Source: Candidatus Obscuribacterales bacterium
GTDB taxonomy: Bacteria > Cyanobacteriota > Vampirovibrionia > Obscuribacterales > Obscuribacteraceae
NCBI GenBank assembly: GCA_031292355.1
Contig: JARLHI010000054.1
Location: 407,305-471,304 of the forward strand
DNA length: 64,000 nt
Direction: 5' to 3'
Below, one piece after another: positions 25,934 to 34,033 of this stretch. Under the pieces are notes generated by a model. That model saw only the letters and a list, made by a program, of their open reading frames with translations. It did not search any database and had not been told where the DNA came from. The position numbers and the translations under genes were made by a program. The stretch's first letter is position 1; each line of letters starts with the position of its first letter.

Positions 25934-26095
25934 ATGAACGACTACATTCATAATTTCAACTCCAGACTCCAAGGCATTTTCGAAACCAAGGCCCAAGAAT
26001 TCACAAAATACTCGGAGGAAAATCCTTCGACAGCGGTAGTTGCCTCACAACTGGCAGGTCTTTATTTAGACCTGGCTGCTCTGATGAAGGTCTAA
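25934..26095 (+). CDS. 53-aa protein of unknown function with its own terminator
   Basis: ATG at 25934, stop TAA at 26093-26095. The product begins MNDYIHNFNSRLQGIFETKA and ends LAGLYLDLAALMKV. It is amphipathic and mainly helical by eye, with a polar middle and a hydrophobic C-terminal helix, and no signal peptide or Cys. The upstream AAAGAA is a weak ribosome site. Support for a real gene comes from its place between two intrinsic terminators and a plausible promoter, and from ordinary amino-acid content. No family recognised. Confidence 0.6.
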   Translation: MNDYIHNFNSRLQGIFETKAQEFTKYSEENPSTAVVASQLAGLYLDLAALMKV

Positions 26096-26139
26096 GCTCC
26101 CAGAAGCAAGACATTAGTCGTCTTTTCGTTCCCATTTTC

Positions 26140-26166
26140 AAGGTGCCTTCGCGGGCACCTTTTTTG
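26140..26166 (+). terminator. Intrinsic terminator after the 53-aa gene
   Basis: AAGGTGCC, loop TTCGCG, GGCACCTT, then six T in all. It lies about 45 nt after the small gene stop. From here to 26410 (about 245 bp) I see no gene, only a weak AGGGGCTC/AAAGCCC pairing near 26356. Confidence 0.9.
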
Positions 26167-26410
26167 TCGTCTAACTCAGGCTCTAGCACTCAATTAGGCG
26201 AGCAAATAACTCATTGTGTTTCAGTATGAGGAAAATACCATAGACATCACTTGAAAACAGATCTACCTTATACACCCTAGTCATGCCTGCAGCATAAAGC
26301 ACTAAAAAGAGCAGAACGGCAGGTAGGTCACAGGTCGAAGTCAGACTCCTTGATTAGGGGCTCTAAAAGCCCAGGCAATCCAGGCACCCGATGAAGAGAT
26401 TGAAAAAATT

Positions 26411-26677
26411 ATGGACATCGCCTTTTATGTAGTTGGCGCCATTTGCGGAATCGGCATCTTGCTTTTAGTAGCTGAACCTTATAGATTCTTGCCCGAGGAG
26501 AAAGGCAAGAAAAAACTTGTCGGTTCGACCTACTGGGGAATCTATGAGGGAACACCATCCAATGAACCGGAAGCAATGCGCACCATTGAAGCTCGCAAAT
26601 CCACTCGCAAAGAGCGGTGCATCGCTGGAAGCGCCACTTACGCAGCCGGTCGCGGCGTCAATATGTCAGGCAAATAA
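26411..26677 (+). CDS. Possible small membrane protein overlapping the phosphatase gene
   Basis: 88 aa. N-terminal transmembrane segment (IAFYVVGAICGIGILLLVAEP), then a polar tail rich in Lys/Arg/Glu. ATG at 26411 with GAAGAGATTG upstream. Its last 116 nt overlap the phosphatase reading frame in a different frame. If both are real, the overlap is unusually long. The membrane segment lies entirely in non-overlapping sequence and looks like a genuine protein. No family recognised. Confidence 0.45.
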   Translation: MDIAFYVVGAICGIGILLLVAEPYRFLPEEKGKKKLVGSTYWGIYEGTPSNEPEAMRTIEARKSTRKERCIAGSATYAAGRGVNMSGK

Positions 26678-27350
26678 AAAGTTCAAGGCAGCCTTTCTCG
26701 CTCTCACAGCCATTTTGGTTGGCGCCCAGTCAGTCCTTGCTTCTTGCAATTGCGACACTGTCAAAGTGCCGAGTCCAGCTCCAGAGGGAATGGGACGAAA
26801 CACTGGCGAACAGTTTTATCATTCGCCCGAATACGCCCGGGAATTCGACAAAGCGATAGCGGACGCCAAGAAGTTCTGCATCAAATTCAAGCAAGAACAT
26901 CCCAAAGCGAGACTGGCAGTCGTCTCAGACATAGACGAAACTCTTTTGAATAACGAGCCAATGCTCAAAGACCACGACAAAATCGACTCCGAAGCTTTCT
27001 GGGAGTGGGTTAACACGTCAAAGGCACCAAAACTAAGACGCACAAGCGATTTCGTCGCCTGGGCACGAAAAAATGGTTTCAGCATTTTTCTCATCACCGG
27101 ACGCTATGAGAAAAACCGTTTGCATACAATAGTCAATTTGACCGAACAGGGCATCGCTTACGACGGTCTCTATCTACGAGCTAACGGTCAAAGTATTCCT
27201 GCCGAAGACTATAAAACCGAAGTTAGAAAATCGATTGAAGCAATGGGATTTACCATCGCCGAAAATATTGGCGATCAATTTTCGGATCTCGCAGGCGGAC
27301 ACTCAGCCCACTGCACGAAGTTGCCTAACAAATTCTATTTTATTCCCTAA
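26562..27350 (+). CDS. Secreted HAD-superfamily acid phosphatase (class B/IIIB type)
   Basis: 262 aa from the ATG at 26562 (GAGG 12 nt upstream); an earlier in-frame start at 26517 is possible. A hydrophobic stretch KAAFLALTAILVGAQSVLASC begins about 37 residues in, so the N-terminus is long for a signal peptide and the true start may lie later. The HAD catalytic motif is VVSDIDETLLNNEP, motif II is FLITGRYEKNR, and the C-terminal Asp motif is ENIGDQFSDLAGGH. It should remove phosphate from small organic substrates in the periplasm. Related to plant vegetative storage protein-like and bacterial acid phosphatases (PF03767). Confidence 0.85.
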   Translation: MNRKQCAPLKLANPLAKSGASLEAPLTQPVAASICQANKKFKAAFLALTAILVGAQSVLASCNCDTVKVPSPAPEGMGRNTGEQFYHSPEYAREFDKAIADAKKFCIKFKQEHPKARLAVVSDIDETLLNNEPMLKDHDKIDSEAFWEWVNTSKAPKLRRTSDFVAWARKNGFSIFLITGRYEKNRLHTIVNLTEQGIAYDGLYLRANGQSIPAEDYKTEVRKSIEAMGFTIAENIGDQFSDLAGGHSAHCTKLPNKFYFIP

Positions 27351-27378
27351 TGGCTCTACGGCTTGCTTTAAAGGGTCT

Positions 27379-29685
27379 TTAAGGCTTGACCAGGCGACCG
27401 GAAGTGAGCGTGTCTACGGTAATCAAACCGGTATCATGTAGCAGTTGCGCCTGGGCAATATTGAATTGAATAATCGCCTGCGCTTTATTGACGAGAGCAG
27501 TCGTGAAATCTCGCTGTGAATTAATAACGTCGATATTTGTACCAACACCGTTGGCCAGACGTACTCGAGACAAGCGCAATTCTTCCTGAGCCGAAATTAC
27601 TGCTTTTGTTGTTACTTCAATTTCGCGCTCTGCCGTTTGACTGAGCAAATATGATTCACGCACTTGCTGCAGAACATTGAGCAATTGTTGGTTGGAGTTG
27701 AGCAATGCTTGCCTGGCAAGAGCCTTTGCCGCCCAAACGTTAGCAGCTGTTGGTACGCCAAGTCCTGGATAGTTCCAGTCTACGCGCAAGCCAATTATAT
27801 AAGAGGTCTTCATTTGACGATTTGTCAAAGTGGGCTGATTGAGTTTCTCTGCAGCCGCAACTAATGGAGTGTTGTTACTGCCATAACCAGCTGGCGTGAG
27901 CGTAGTCGCTGCATTTGTGTATTTAGTCGTTGGATTAACAATCGTCGAAGAAGCAGATGGCGCATCAACAGCTACGGTTGTAAAACTGGGAGCTGATTCA
28001 ACCAGGTCTTTGGAAAGAGTCGCACCGTTACCGTTAACACTGCCATAAAACTGCATTTGCGGATACAAAGGAGCTGCAGCAATTTGAATGCTGCGTCGAG
28101 CAGCTGTGCGCAAATGCTCATACTGCTTCAATTCAGGGCGATTGATGATAGCCATCGAAATAAGCATATTGATGTCGAGATTGGGATCGAGCAATCTCAC
28201 TTTGCGAATTTCTTTTTCCACTGATAAAAAGTTGACAGCCTGATTCAAGTTCAAAGTGGTGGCAAGATCAATTGCTGAATTTCTCAAGGCCACTTCTTGC
28301 CCGAGCAAATTCTGCTCATCTCGAGCAAGCTGAGTATCCGATTGCAAAACTTGGAATTTGGTGCCAGTTCCTGCTGATTCTAATTGCTGGTTGAGGACCA
28401 CTTGAGCTCTTGAAACTTCCACGGCACGAGTTTGAATTTGCAACAGAGCCTGGTTCTGCACGAGATTGTAATAGGCTCTCGTGATAGCGAGCAAAGTATC
28501 ATTAATGGTGCCATGCAGCTGCTCACGCGCCGCGCGGAATTGATGCAATTGCGACAGAGATCCAAATAGAACCGAGCCACCCTGAAAGCCAAACCACTGA
28601 AAACCGGCTTGAGCAGAGGTGTTGGGTGTATGGAAAGATGTCGGAATGATACCGCCAATAACGGTAGCTCCTGACAGCAACTGATGCTGAAAGTTCATAA
28701 TTGCGTTTGGCAGAAATCCACCAAATTGCCCAATCGCCAAGGATTTTTGCACCGATTTATTAGCGTTTGCAATCCGAATGGACAAATTGTTATCGAGCGA
28801 ATAAAGAAGCGAATCTTTAAGCGATATCGGTTGAGTGTAATTAGCTTCTAACCGAATCGGGGGCAGGGTGCCGCCCAGCGACATCAATTGATTAGGACGT
28901 GGCAAAGACAGTTGGATGGCTTCGCCCTGCAAATATTGTTCTTCTGATTCTTGCGACTGCTGGTCGATGACCTTTTTATCTCGCTGGGCGGTGGTCGGCG
29001 ACAAATTTGGCGGGGTAAAAATCTGACCGGAACTTGGTTTGTTAGGATCTGGCAATGCATCGATATCTGCGGGCAGTCCTCCAGCTGTAGGAGGCGTAGC
29101 GAAAGGACGATCGGCTGAATTGATTGCAGGAGCAGAGTTTAATGGTTGATTCGTGGCGTCGGGCGCAGACTGTACTACAGCTTGGGATTCACCATAATAA
29201 TTAGTTGGCGCGTCCGCTGGACTTGCGGTGGTGGCATTTTGGGCAGGACTTGTACCTATCGGAACAGGAGCGCCACTAGTTTGAGCGATGGTTCTGGTTT
29301 TGCCACTGACGACGTTTGCGGCTGCCACTTTGACTTTATTGGCGGCTGCCTTTGCAGTCGTCGGCCTTTTTGAACCGCCAGAATTCGTTGAGCCCAATGC
29401 ATAGTCCCAAGAGGAATTGGGATCTAAATGATTGGTCGGATCAACCATAGATGGTTTGTAAATAGGACCAGCGGAATCCTCCAGCGACAATGCGGCAGGC
29501 GCCTCATTACCCGACGTTGAGCTGGAGTCAGCGGCGAAAATCGGCTGCAATGTTGTCAGGGAAACGGTCAACGCCAGCAGCAGTGCAACAGGGTTCCCTT
29601 TTGCGCAGGGAACTGCCTTAAGCTGCAAGAGGAGCTGGTTGGACTTGATGTTGTTCACTAACTTATTCACGTGGGGCACGAACAT
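27379..29685 (-). CDS. TolC-family outer membrane efflux protein
   Basis: 768 aa. A signal peptide (VALLLALTVSLTTLQPIFA) is followed by a long disordered Pro/Ala/Ser/Asn-rich region (about 50-270), which is not usual in TolC. The OEP region (PF02321) covers about 275-765: LSIRIANANKSVQKSLAIGQFGGFLPNA, AREQLHGTINDTLLAITRAYYNLVQNQALL and the second repeat with LQQVRESYLLSQTAEREIEVT and RLANGVGTNIDVINSQRDF. It forms the outer-membrane exit tunnel of an efflux or secretion system. No inner-membrane pump gene is adjacent. It is divergent from the TetR gene, and the operator between them suggests efflux control. Confidence 0.92.
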   Translation of the reverse strand: MFVPHVNKLVNNIKSNQLLLQLKAVPCAKGNPVALLLALTVSLTTLQPIFAADSSSTSGNEAPAALSLEDSAGPIYKPSMVDPTNHLDPNSSWDYALGSTNSGGSKRPTTAKAAANKVKVAAANVVSGKTRTIAQTSGAPVPIGTSPAQNATTASPADAPTNYYGESQAVVQSAPDATNQPLNSAPAINSADRPFATPPTAGGLPADIDALPDPNKPSSGQIFTPPNLSPTTAQRDKKVIDQQSQESEEQYLQGEAIQLSLPRPNQLMSLGGTLPPIRLEANYTQPISLKDSLLYSLDNNLSIRIANANKSVQKSLAIGQFGGFLPNAIMNFQHQLLSGATVIGGIIPTSFHTPNTSAQAGFQWFGFQGGSVLFGSLSQLHQFRAAREQLHGTINDTLLAITRAYYNLVQNQALLQIQTRAVEVSRAQVVLNQQLESAGTGTKFQVLQSDTQLARDEQNLLGQEVALRNSAIDLATTLNLNQAVNFLSVEKEIRKVRLLDPNLDINMLISMAIINRPELKQYEHLRTAARRSIQIAAAPLYPQMQFYGSVNGNGATLSKDLVESAPSFTTVAVDAPSASSTIVNPTTKYTNAATTLTPAGYGSNNTPLVAAAEKLNQPTLTNRQMKTSYIIGLRVDWNYPGLGVPTAANVWAAKALARQALLNSNQQLLNVLQQVRESYLLSQTAEREIEVTTKAVISAQEELRLSRVRLANGVGTNIDVINSQRDFTTALVNKAQAIIQFNIAQAQLLHDTGLITVDTLTSGRLVKP

Positions 29686-29907
29686 TGTTTCCGGATTGCT
29701 TGACTACAGAGCGCCTGCGCGCTCGAACTGAAAATCATGGTTTAAGCATACAGCAGTCATTTAAAACGATAATTACCGAAAAGCAATTGTGACATTTGGA
29801 GCAAAACCTAAAAAGGGCAGATGCAGACAGAGTCATTGATTGCGCCCAGATAAAAAGACAATAAGTGTGACCACAAGTGCACCATACCTGGTATCAAGCT
29901 CCATCCC

Positions 29908-29925
29908 GGTTAGACAAAACTAGCC
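29908..29925. promoter_or_regulatory. Second, imperfect TetR-type half-site pair
   Basis: GGTTAG-ACAAAA-CTAGCC is an inverted repeat with 5 of 6 bp paired, in the opposite half-site order to the perfect operator 24 bp away. It shares the GGTTAG core with the main operator and may be an auxiliary site. Weak on its own. Confidence 0.35.
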
Positions 29926-29948
29926 AGAGCGGAGATTAACCAATAATA

Positions 29949-29966
29949 ACTAACCAAACGGTTAGT
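29949..29966. promoter_or_regulatory. Perfect palindromic operator, likely bound by the TetR protein
   Basis: ACTAACC-AAAC-GGTTAGT, perfect 7-bp arms with a 4-nt centre, in the 386-bp gap between divergent tolC and tetR genes. ATAATA (a TATTAT -10 on the minus strand) abuts it on the left at 29943-29948, and TATAGT (a -10 on the plus strand) starts at its right edge, 29966-29971. A protein bound here would block promoters in both directions. Size and symmetry fit TetR-family sites. Confidence 0.75.
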
Positions 29967-30010
29967 ATAGTCATCTTCTCTAAAGATTGTCAATTGGAGC
30001 CCAATATTCG

Positions 30011-30040
30011 TTGACTATCCTCCTGAAAGATTGCTATACC
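30011..30040 (+). promoter_or_regulatory. Possible tetR promoter
   Basis: TTGACT at 30011-30016, an 18-nt spacer, and TGcTATACC with the -10 at 30035-30040. The GTG start follows at 30072. It is separate from the operator by about 45 bp, so tetR may have two promoters. Confidence 0.45.
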
Positions 30041-30071
30041 TGTATCAGTCAGCCGCGCAAAGGCAATTTCA

Positions 30072-30728
30072 GTGGTAGCAAAAACGACACCTGGTTCTAC
30101 AAAAGTTACAACTCGTCAGTCTCAAACAAGGGACGCCGAACTCACCAGAACGGCCATTCTCGATGCCGCCGAAGAAGAATTCGCCAAATTCGGACTATCC
30201 GGTGCTCGCACTGATGCCATTGCTGCCCGCACAGGCGTTACGAAAGCGATGATTTACTACTACTTCACCAGTAAAGAAGCGCTTTATCAAGCTGTGCTCG
30301 AGCGTGCATTTTCAGATCGGATTAAAGAAGTCGAACAGGTTGTGCAAGAGTGCAAATGTCCTGCCGATGCGCTTGCTGCTTATTTCGAGCATTTTCTCTC
30401 GAATGCTCAGCACAATCCTAATATTTCAGGCATCATGTTCCACGAAGCGATGCAGAATAAAGGTAAATATTACAAGCAGATCGGCATTATCAGTATGTAT
30501 CAGGCGCTTGCGAGCATACTCGAGAGTGGTATCAAGTCTGGTGTTTTCCGACAGCTGGATCCTTTGCACACTGCCGTTAATTTGATTGGACTATCGGCAT
30601 TCTATTTTTGCTCGCATGAAAATCTCAAACACCTCTGGCCAGGCAGTCAGATGCTAAGTCCAGAGATGGTCGAGCAGCATAAAAGTGAAGCAGTAGCATT
30701 GATTATGGCTGGCGTCCTGGCTAAATAA
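30072..30728 (+). CDS. TetR-family transcriptional repressor
   Basis: 218 aa with a GTG start. The DNA-binding domain (about 20-70) is typical: RTAILDAAEEEFAKFGLSGARTDAIAARTGVTKAMIYYYFTSKEALYQAVLERAF. The ligand domain continues to the end with LSAFYFCSHENLKHLWPG. The most likely role is ligand-released repression of the divergent TolC-family gene and of itself, through the palindrome at 29949-29966. The ligand is unknown. Confidence 0.93.
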   Translation: MVAKTTPGSTKVTTRQSQTRDAELTRTAILDAAEEEFAKFGLSGARTDAIAARTGVTKAMIYYYFTSKEALYQAVLERAFSDRIKEVEQVVQECKCPADALAAYFEHFLSNAQHNPNISGIMFHEAMQNKGKYYKQIGIISMYQALASILESGIKSGVFRQLDPLHTAVNLIGLSAFYFCSHENLKHLWPGSQMLSPEMVEQHKSEAVALIMAGVLAK

Positions 30729-30760
30729 AAAGAGACCGCTTCAGTATCAAAGCAGTCCCT
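30726..30760 (-). terminator. Intrinsic terminator of the zinc-ribbon gene
   Basis: Read on the minus strand, AGGGACTGCTT and AAGCGGTCTCT pair over 11 positions (two G-U) around an 8-nt loop, followed by TTTTT. It touches the tetR stop from the other side. Confidence 0.75.
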
Positions 30761-30785
30761 TGGCGATATTCTGGATATCTACGAA

Positions 30786-31454
30786 CTAGGCAGCGTGCCG
30801 TTCTCTATCAGAGAATTGAAGTTGCGAAGCCTGTGCTCGCAACAATGTATCGGCTTTGCCATAGTTTTCGAACCATTCTTTCAATTCATCAAGATTGTGC
30901 TTAAGGGTTTCCACATCAGCTTTGAGAGCGTTTTCAAATTCGTCTGGATCAAGCGGTTTGACAATCATTGGTGTAAAAGGCTGCATGTCATTCATCGGTT
31001 CAGGTATCTCTCTAAAAGAGTTTGAGGGCGATTCGAGCAGTGCCTGAGCGCTTTGAGCGCCTTTTGCCCGTCGACCGAAATTAATATTCTTGTGAAAGCT
31101 CAACAGATCATCGTGACTGACAGACGCTGATGGAGACTCAGTTTCAGTTGCAACAGGCATTGCCAGCAAATTCTTCATTTTGATCGCGGCACTTTTGACT
31201 TTGACACCACATTCGAGAAGATCGCGACCATAGTCGGCGACGGCTGAACCGATACGTGTACCCAAAGCGCCGAGTTGAACCTGTACATCAGTTGACACTG
31301 TCTTGGATGAAGCAGCTATTGCCGCGATCTTTTGATCAATGTTGGTGTGTCCAGCTACAGTGCTGATGTCGCTAAAAGACTTGCTTCCGCACACATTGCA
31401 AAGTGCATTTTTTGCTGGCACATGAAAATGACAACGTTCGCATAGTTTGTACAT
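30786..31454 (-). CDS. Zinc-ribbon protein of unknown function
   Basis: 222 aa from the ATG at 31452-31454, chosen because GAGGTG lies 4 nt upstream; a longer frame to 31511 lacks this. The N-terminus is a four-Cys zinc ribbon: CERCHFHVPAKNALCNVC. The rest is helical and polar with an Ala-rich part (QKIAAIAASSKTVSTDVQVQLG) and a Glu/Leu-rich C-terminal segment that may coil (ALKADVETLKHNLDELKEWFENY). No transmembrane segment. It may be a cytosolic adaptor. Terminator just downstream. Confidence 0.7.
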   Translation of the reverse strand: MYKLCERCHFHVPAKNALCNVCGSKSFSDISTVAGHTNIDQKIAAIAASSKTVSTDVQVQLGALGTRIGSAVADYGRDLLECGVKVKSAAIKMKNLLAMPVATETESPSASVSHDDLLSFHKNINFGRRAKGAQSAQALLESPSNSFREIPEPMNDMQPFTPMIVKPLDPDEFENALKADVETLKHNLDELKEWFENYGKADTLLRAQASQLQFSDRERHAA

Positions 31455-31687
31455 ACGCACCTCTGCTTGCGATTGGAAACGACACAGATATAAATTGCAG
31501 CAGCGATTCACAACCTGTGTAGATTAAGACCGCTCCGTGATTACTTTGTTCCACGAGTTAAACTGCGCGAAACCGCTTGACTACGCCATTTTTAGACATA
31601 TGCGTTAGCGCTCAACTCTGGTCATTGCGCACAAACAACCGATATCGTTTTGTTATTGGACGCCGGCAAAATCAGGTGAGCGAGAGT

Positions 31688-32254
31688 TTATTTAATCAGA
31701 CGCTGAACGCCCTTAAAAACTGGCTTTGCTGAATCTCCTACAAGTTCCAGAAGCGACATTTCCACAGTCGTCATCAAAGCGCCGGCAGTCTGCATTTTCT
31801 GCAATCCTCTATTTTTATTTTCCAGACTACGACTGGACACCGCATCGACGACAACATGCACGCGATAGCCCATGTGCAGCAAATCCAAAACTGTTTGACT
31901 GACACAAACATGAGCTTCGATGCCGCAAACGACAATTTGTTGTTTGCTTGCCTTTTTCAAGGCTTCATTGAAATTAGAATCCTGACAACAACTAAAGGCA
32001 GTTTTTTCAAACTCTTGGGCAAGCTCCACAACCTCAGCTATTTCTTTAACCGTCTTGCCGAGTCCGTGGGGGTACTGTTCAGTCACAAATACCGGCACAT
32101 CCAGCAGTTTTGCCCCCTTCGCCATCACAACAATGTTATGCATTGTCTCTTGAAAATTGTGAATATGCTCGCGAAACTTCTCTTGCACATCAATAATGAG
32201 CAGCAGTGAGTTTTCGGCTGTTAACAAATCTGGATGTCGCATAAACGTTGACAC
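31688..32254 (-). CDS. Isochorismatase-family cysteine hydrolase
   Basis: 188 aa. The catalytic Asp-Lys-Cys set is present: Asp in LLIIDVQEKF (about 21), Lys in EKTAFSCC (about 85) and Cys in VVCGIEAHVCVSQTVLDL (about 117). It resembles the ISOC1/ISOC2 and YcaC-like members with a short lid. Members hydrolyse amides or ethers such as nicotinamide or isochorismate; the substrate here is unknown. It stands alone, divergent from the radical SAM gene 100 bp away. Confidence 0.87.
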   Translation of the reverse strand: MSTFMRHPDLLTAENSLLLIIDVQEKFREHIHNFQETMHNIVVMAKGAKLLDVPVFVTEQYPHGLGKTVKEIAEVVELAQEFEKTAFSCCQDSNFNEALKKASKQQIVVCGIEAHVCVSQTVLDLLHMGYRVHVVVDAVSSRSLENKNRGLQKMQTAGALMTTVEMSLLELVGDSAKPVFKGVQRLIK

Positions 32255-32354
32255 GCTAATCTCAAGGGGAAGTTATACATCTATACTGTAGCGGGTTCGG
32301 CAGTTTCTCAGCTGTGCAATTCGTTTCTCAAGTCTCACGAAAAGGAGATAACCG

Positions 32355-33587
32355 TTGCCTCCAGTAATGGCCAATTACTACCTGACTTATAAATGCAACT
32401 CACGTTGCACTTACTGCGACATTCCGATTAAGCCGGAAAATATTCGCATTAAAGAAACGTCGCCAGAAACAATTATCGAGAATCTCGCCGCTTTAAAAAG
32501 ATTGGGCGTCAAAGTCGTCGACTTTACGGGCGGCGAACCGCTCATTTACAAGCATTTGCCGCAAGTACTGAAAGCAGCAAAAGAGATGGGATTCTTCACC
32601 AGTATTGCTAATACTGGCACTTTATATCCGCGCATGGCTAAAGAAATCGCTGGTCTGGTAGATGATCTGAAATTCTCGCTGTCCACCACAGATTCGTCCG
32701 AATACGCCAAAGAACGCGGCATCGACGGCTACGAAAAAGTAATTGCCGCAATCAAACTGGCGAAAAGCCTCGGCGAACAACCATCGATAATTGCCACTGC
32801 CACACCAGAATCAATCGGTGGCATGGAAAAAGTAATCCGCCTGGCCCAAGAGCTTGGCGTCGTCGTGTTACTTGGACCAGTATTCGATTTTTGCGAAAAC
32901 GAGCTGCTTGCAGCCGAGGGTATCAAAGAGATCAAACGTTTGGCTGAATACGACAACGTTTGCGTTAACTGGGCTTTCTTGCAGTTTTATTTAGATGGTG
33001 GCAATCAAATATCCAAACCACGATGCCGAGCAATCAGCTCTGTGGTTGTGGTCTCGCCTGATGACCATCTGCTCCTTCCCTGCTATCACATGCATGACGA
33101 ACAGTTGAAAATTCAACACGAAAACGGTCGCTCCAATCTCGACGAGATGTGGCACAGCATGCACGTTCAGGATAAACGTAAAAAAGAAGGCTCTTGGGCT
33201 TTTTGTCAGAACTGCACAATCTGGTGTTATTTTGAAACGTCATTTTTATGGCCGCCAGACAAGTACTTCTTCCTTAACCTGAAAAGCAAGGGACAGTGGG
33301 CGAAAGAGAAAATCAAGCAACTGGTCGAAAGCAAGACAGGTCTGAATTTCACTCGCAAACTTCCAGGCTCTGACAGCAAAACAATGGTTGAAGTGTCGGC
33401 TAATCCGCTCAATCACTTCAGAGACGACGAAAACATCGTGGCCACCACGCCCGTCGCTCTACCGACTCGCGAAATTGGCACTGTTTCAAGCAATCTGCCC
33501 GCTGAAAGCGATCCCAACGTTCTCAGCATGGACGAAGCAACAGCCGTGGTTATTACGCCGTCCAAGAGCAATGCTCAGATTCATTAA
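32355..33587 (+). CDS. Radical SAM/SPASM-type protein of unknown substrate
   Basis: 410 aa. TTG start at 32355-32357 with AAGGAG 8 nt upstream, a strong site that decides the start. The cluster motif is CNSRCTYC at about residues 15-22, then FTGGEPLIY. The C-terminal half has CRAISSVVVVSPDDHLLLPCYHM and AFCQNCTIWCYF, a SPASM-like set of Cys for one or more auxiliary iron-sulfur clusters. A polar tail of about 90 residues follows. SPASM proteins often modify peptides or make cofactors, but no precursor peptide is seen next to it. The stretch to the tRNA gene (33588-33732) has three ATCGAG repeats and the tRNA promoter. Confidence 0.85.
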   Translation: MPPVMANYYLTYKCNSRCTYCDIPIKPENIRIKETSPETIIENLAALKRLGVKVVDFTGGEPLIYKHLPQVLKAAKEMGFFTSIANTGTLYPRMAKEIAGLVDDLKFSLSTTDSSEYAKERGIDGYEKVIAAIKLAKSLGEQPSIIATATPESIGGMEKVIRLAQELGVVVLLGPVFDFCENELLAAEGIKEIKRLAEYDNVCVNWAFLQFYLDGGNQISKPRCRAISSVVVVSPDDHLLLPCYHMHDEQLKIQHENGRSNLDEMWHSMHVQDKRKKEGSWAFCQNCTIWCYFETSFLWPPDKYFFLNLKSKGQWAKEKIKQLVESKTGLNFTRKLPGSDSKTMVEVSANPLNHFRDDENIVATTPVALPTREIGTVSSNLPAESDPNVLSMDEATAVVITPSKSNAQIH

Positions 33588-33687
33588 GTAATATCGAGAA
33601 GTCATATCGAGTAGCAACATCGAGCGGTCCTAGCACCCCTTGGCTTTCAAATTTCGATTATATAAACCGAGTAAGGCAGCCATCAGG

Positions 33688-33716
33688 CCGACAGCCTGTG
33701 AGATTTATGGTATAAA
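33688..33716 (+). promoter_or_regulatory. Likely tRNA-Ala promoter
   Basis: CCGACA at 33688-33693, 17-nt spacer, TATAAA at 33711-33716. The start point would fall about 10 nt before the mature tRNA 5' end. Confidence 0.5.
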
Positions 33717-33732
33717 AACTAGACACGGGTAA

Positions 33733-33808
33733 GGGGCGTTAGCGCAGTTGGTAGCGCGCTTCAATGGCATTGAAGAGGTCACCGGTTCGAATCCGGTACG
33801 CTCCACCA
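33733..33808 (+). tRNA. tRNA-Ala (anticodon GGC), CCA encoded
   Basis: 76 nt. Acceptor GGGGCGT pairs with ACGCTCC (one G-U), the D stem is GCGC/GCGC, the anticodon stem CTTCA/TGAAG encloses the loop ATGGCAT with anticodon GGC, and the T stem ACCGG/CCGGT encloses TTCGAAT. The discriminator is A and CCA is encoded at 33806-33808. It reads GCC and GCU codons. Confidence 0.97.
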
Positions 33809-33867
33809 TTTTTTTCACAGTTCGGTCTGGTCGACAAGCTTTATTGTCAGTTACCGGAAATCAAGCA

Positions 33868-33904
33868 GCCCCAAGTGCCCAAATCGGCAGCGGGGCCTTT
33901 TTTT
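33868..33904 (+). terminator. Intrinsic terminator of the tRNA transcript
   Basis: GCCCC/GGGGC outer and TGCC/GGCA inner pairs, followed by seven T. About 60 nt after the tRNA CCA. Confidence 0.85.
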
Positions 33905-34033
33905 GCTTTCGGCAGAACAGCTGCCGGGGCACGTTAATTTAAATCTGTCGCCCAGTCTCTTGGCATGACATTAAATCGAAGTTCTTGGATTGATCCAGCT
34001 TTCTCTTAGCACTCCACGCAAATTGAAGTTAGA

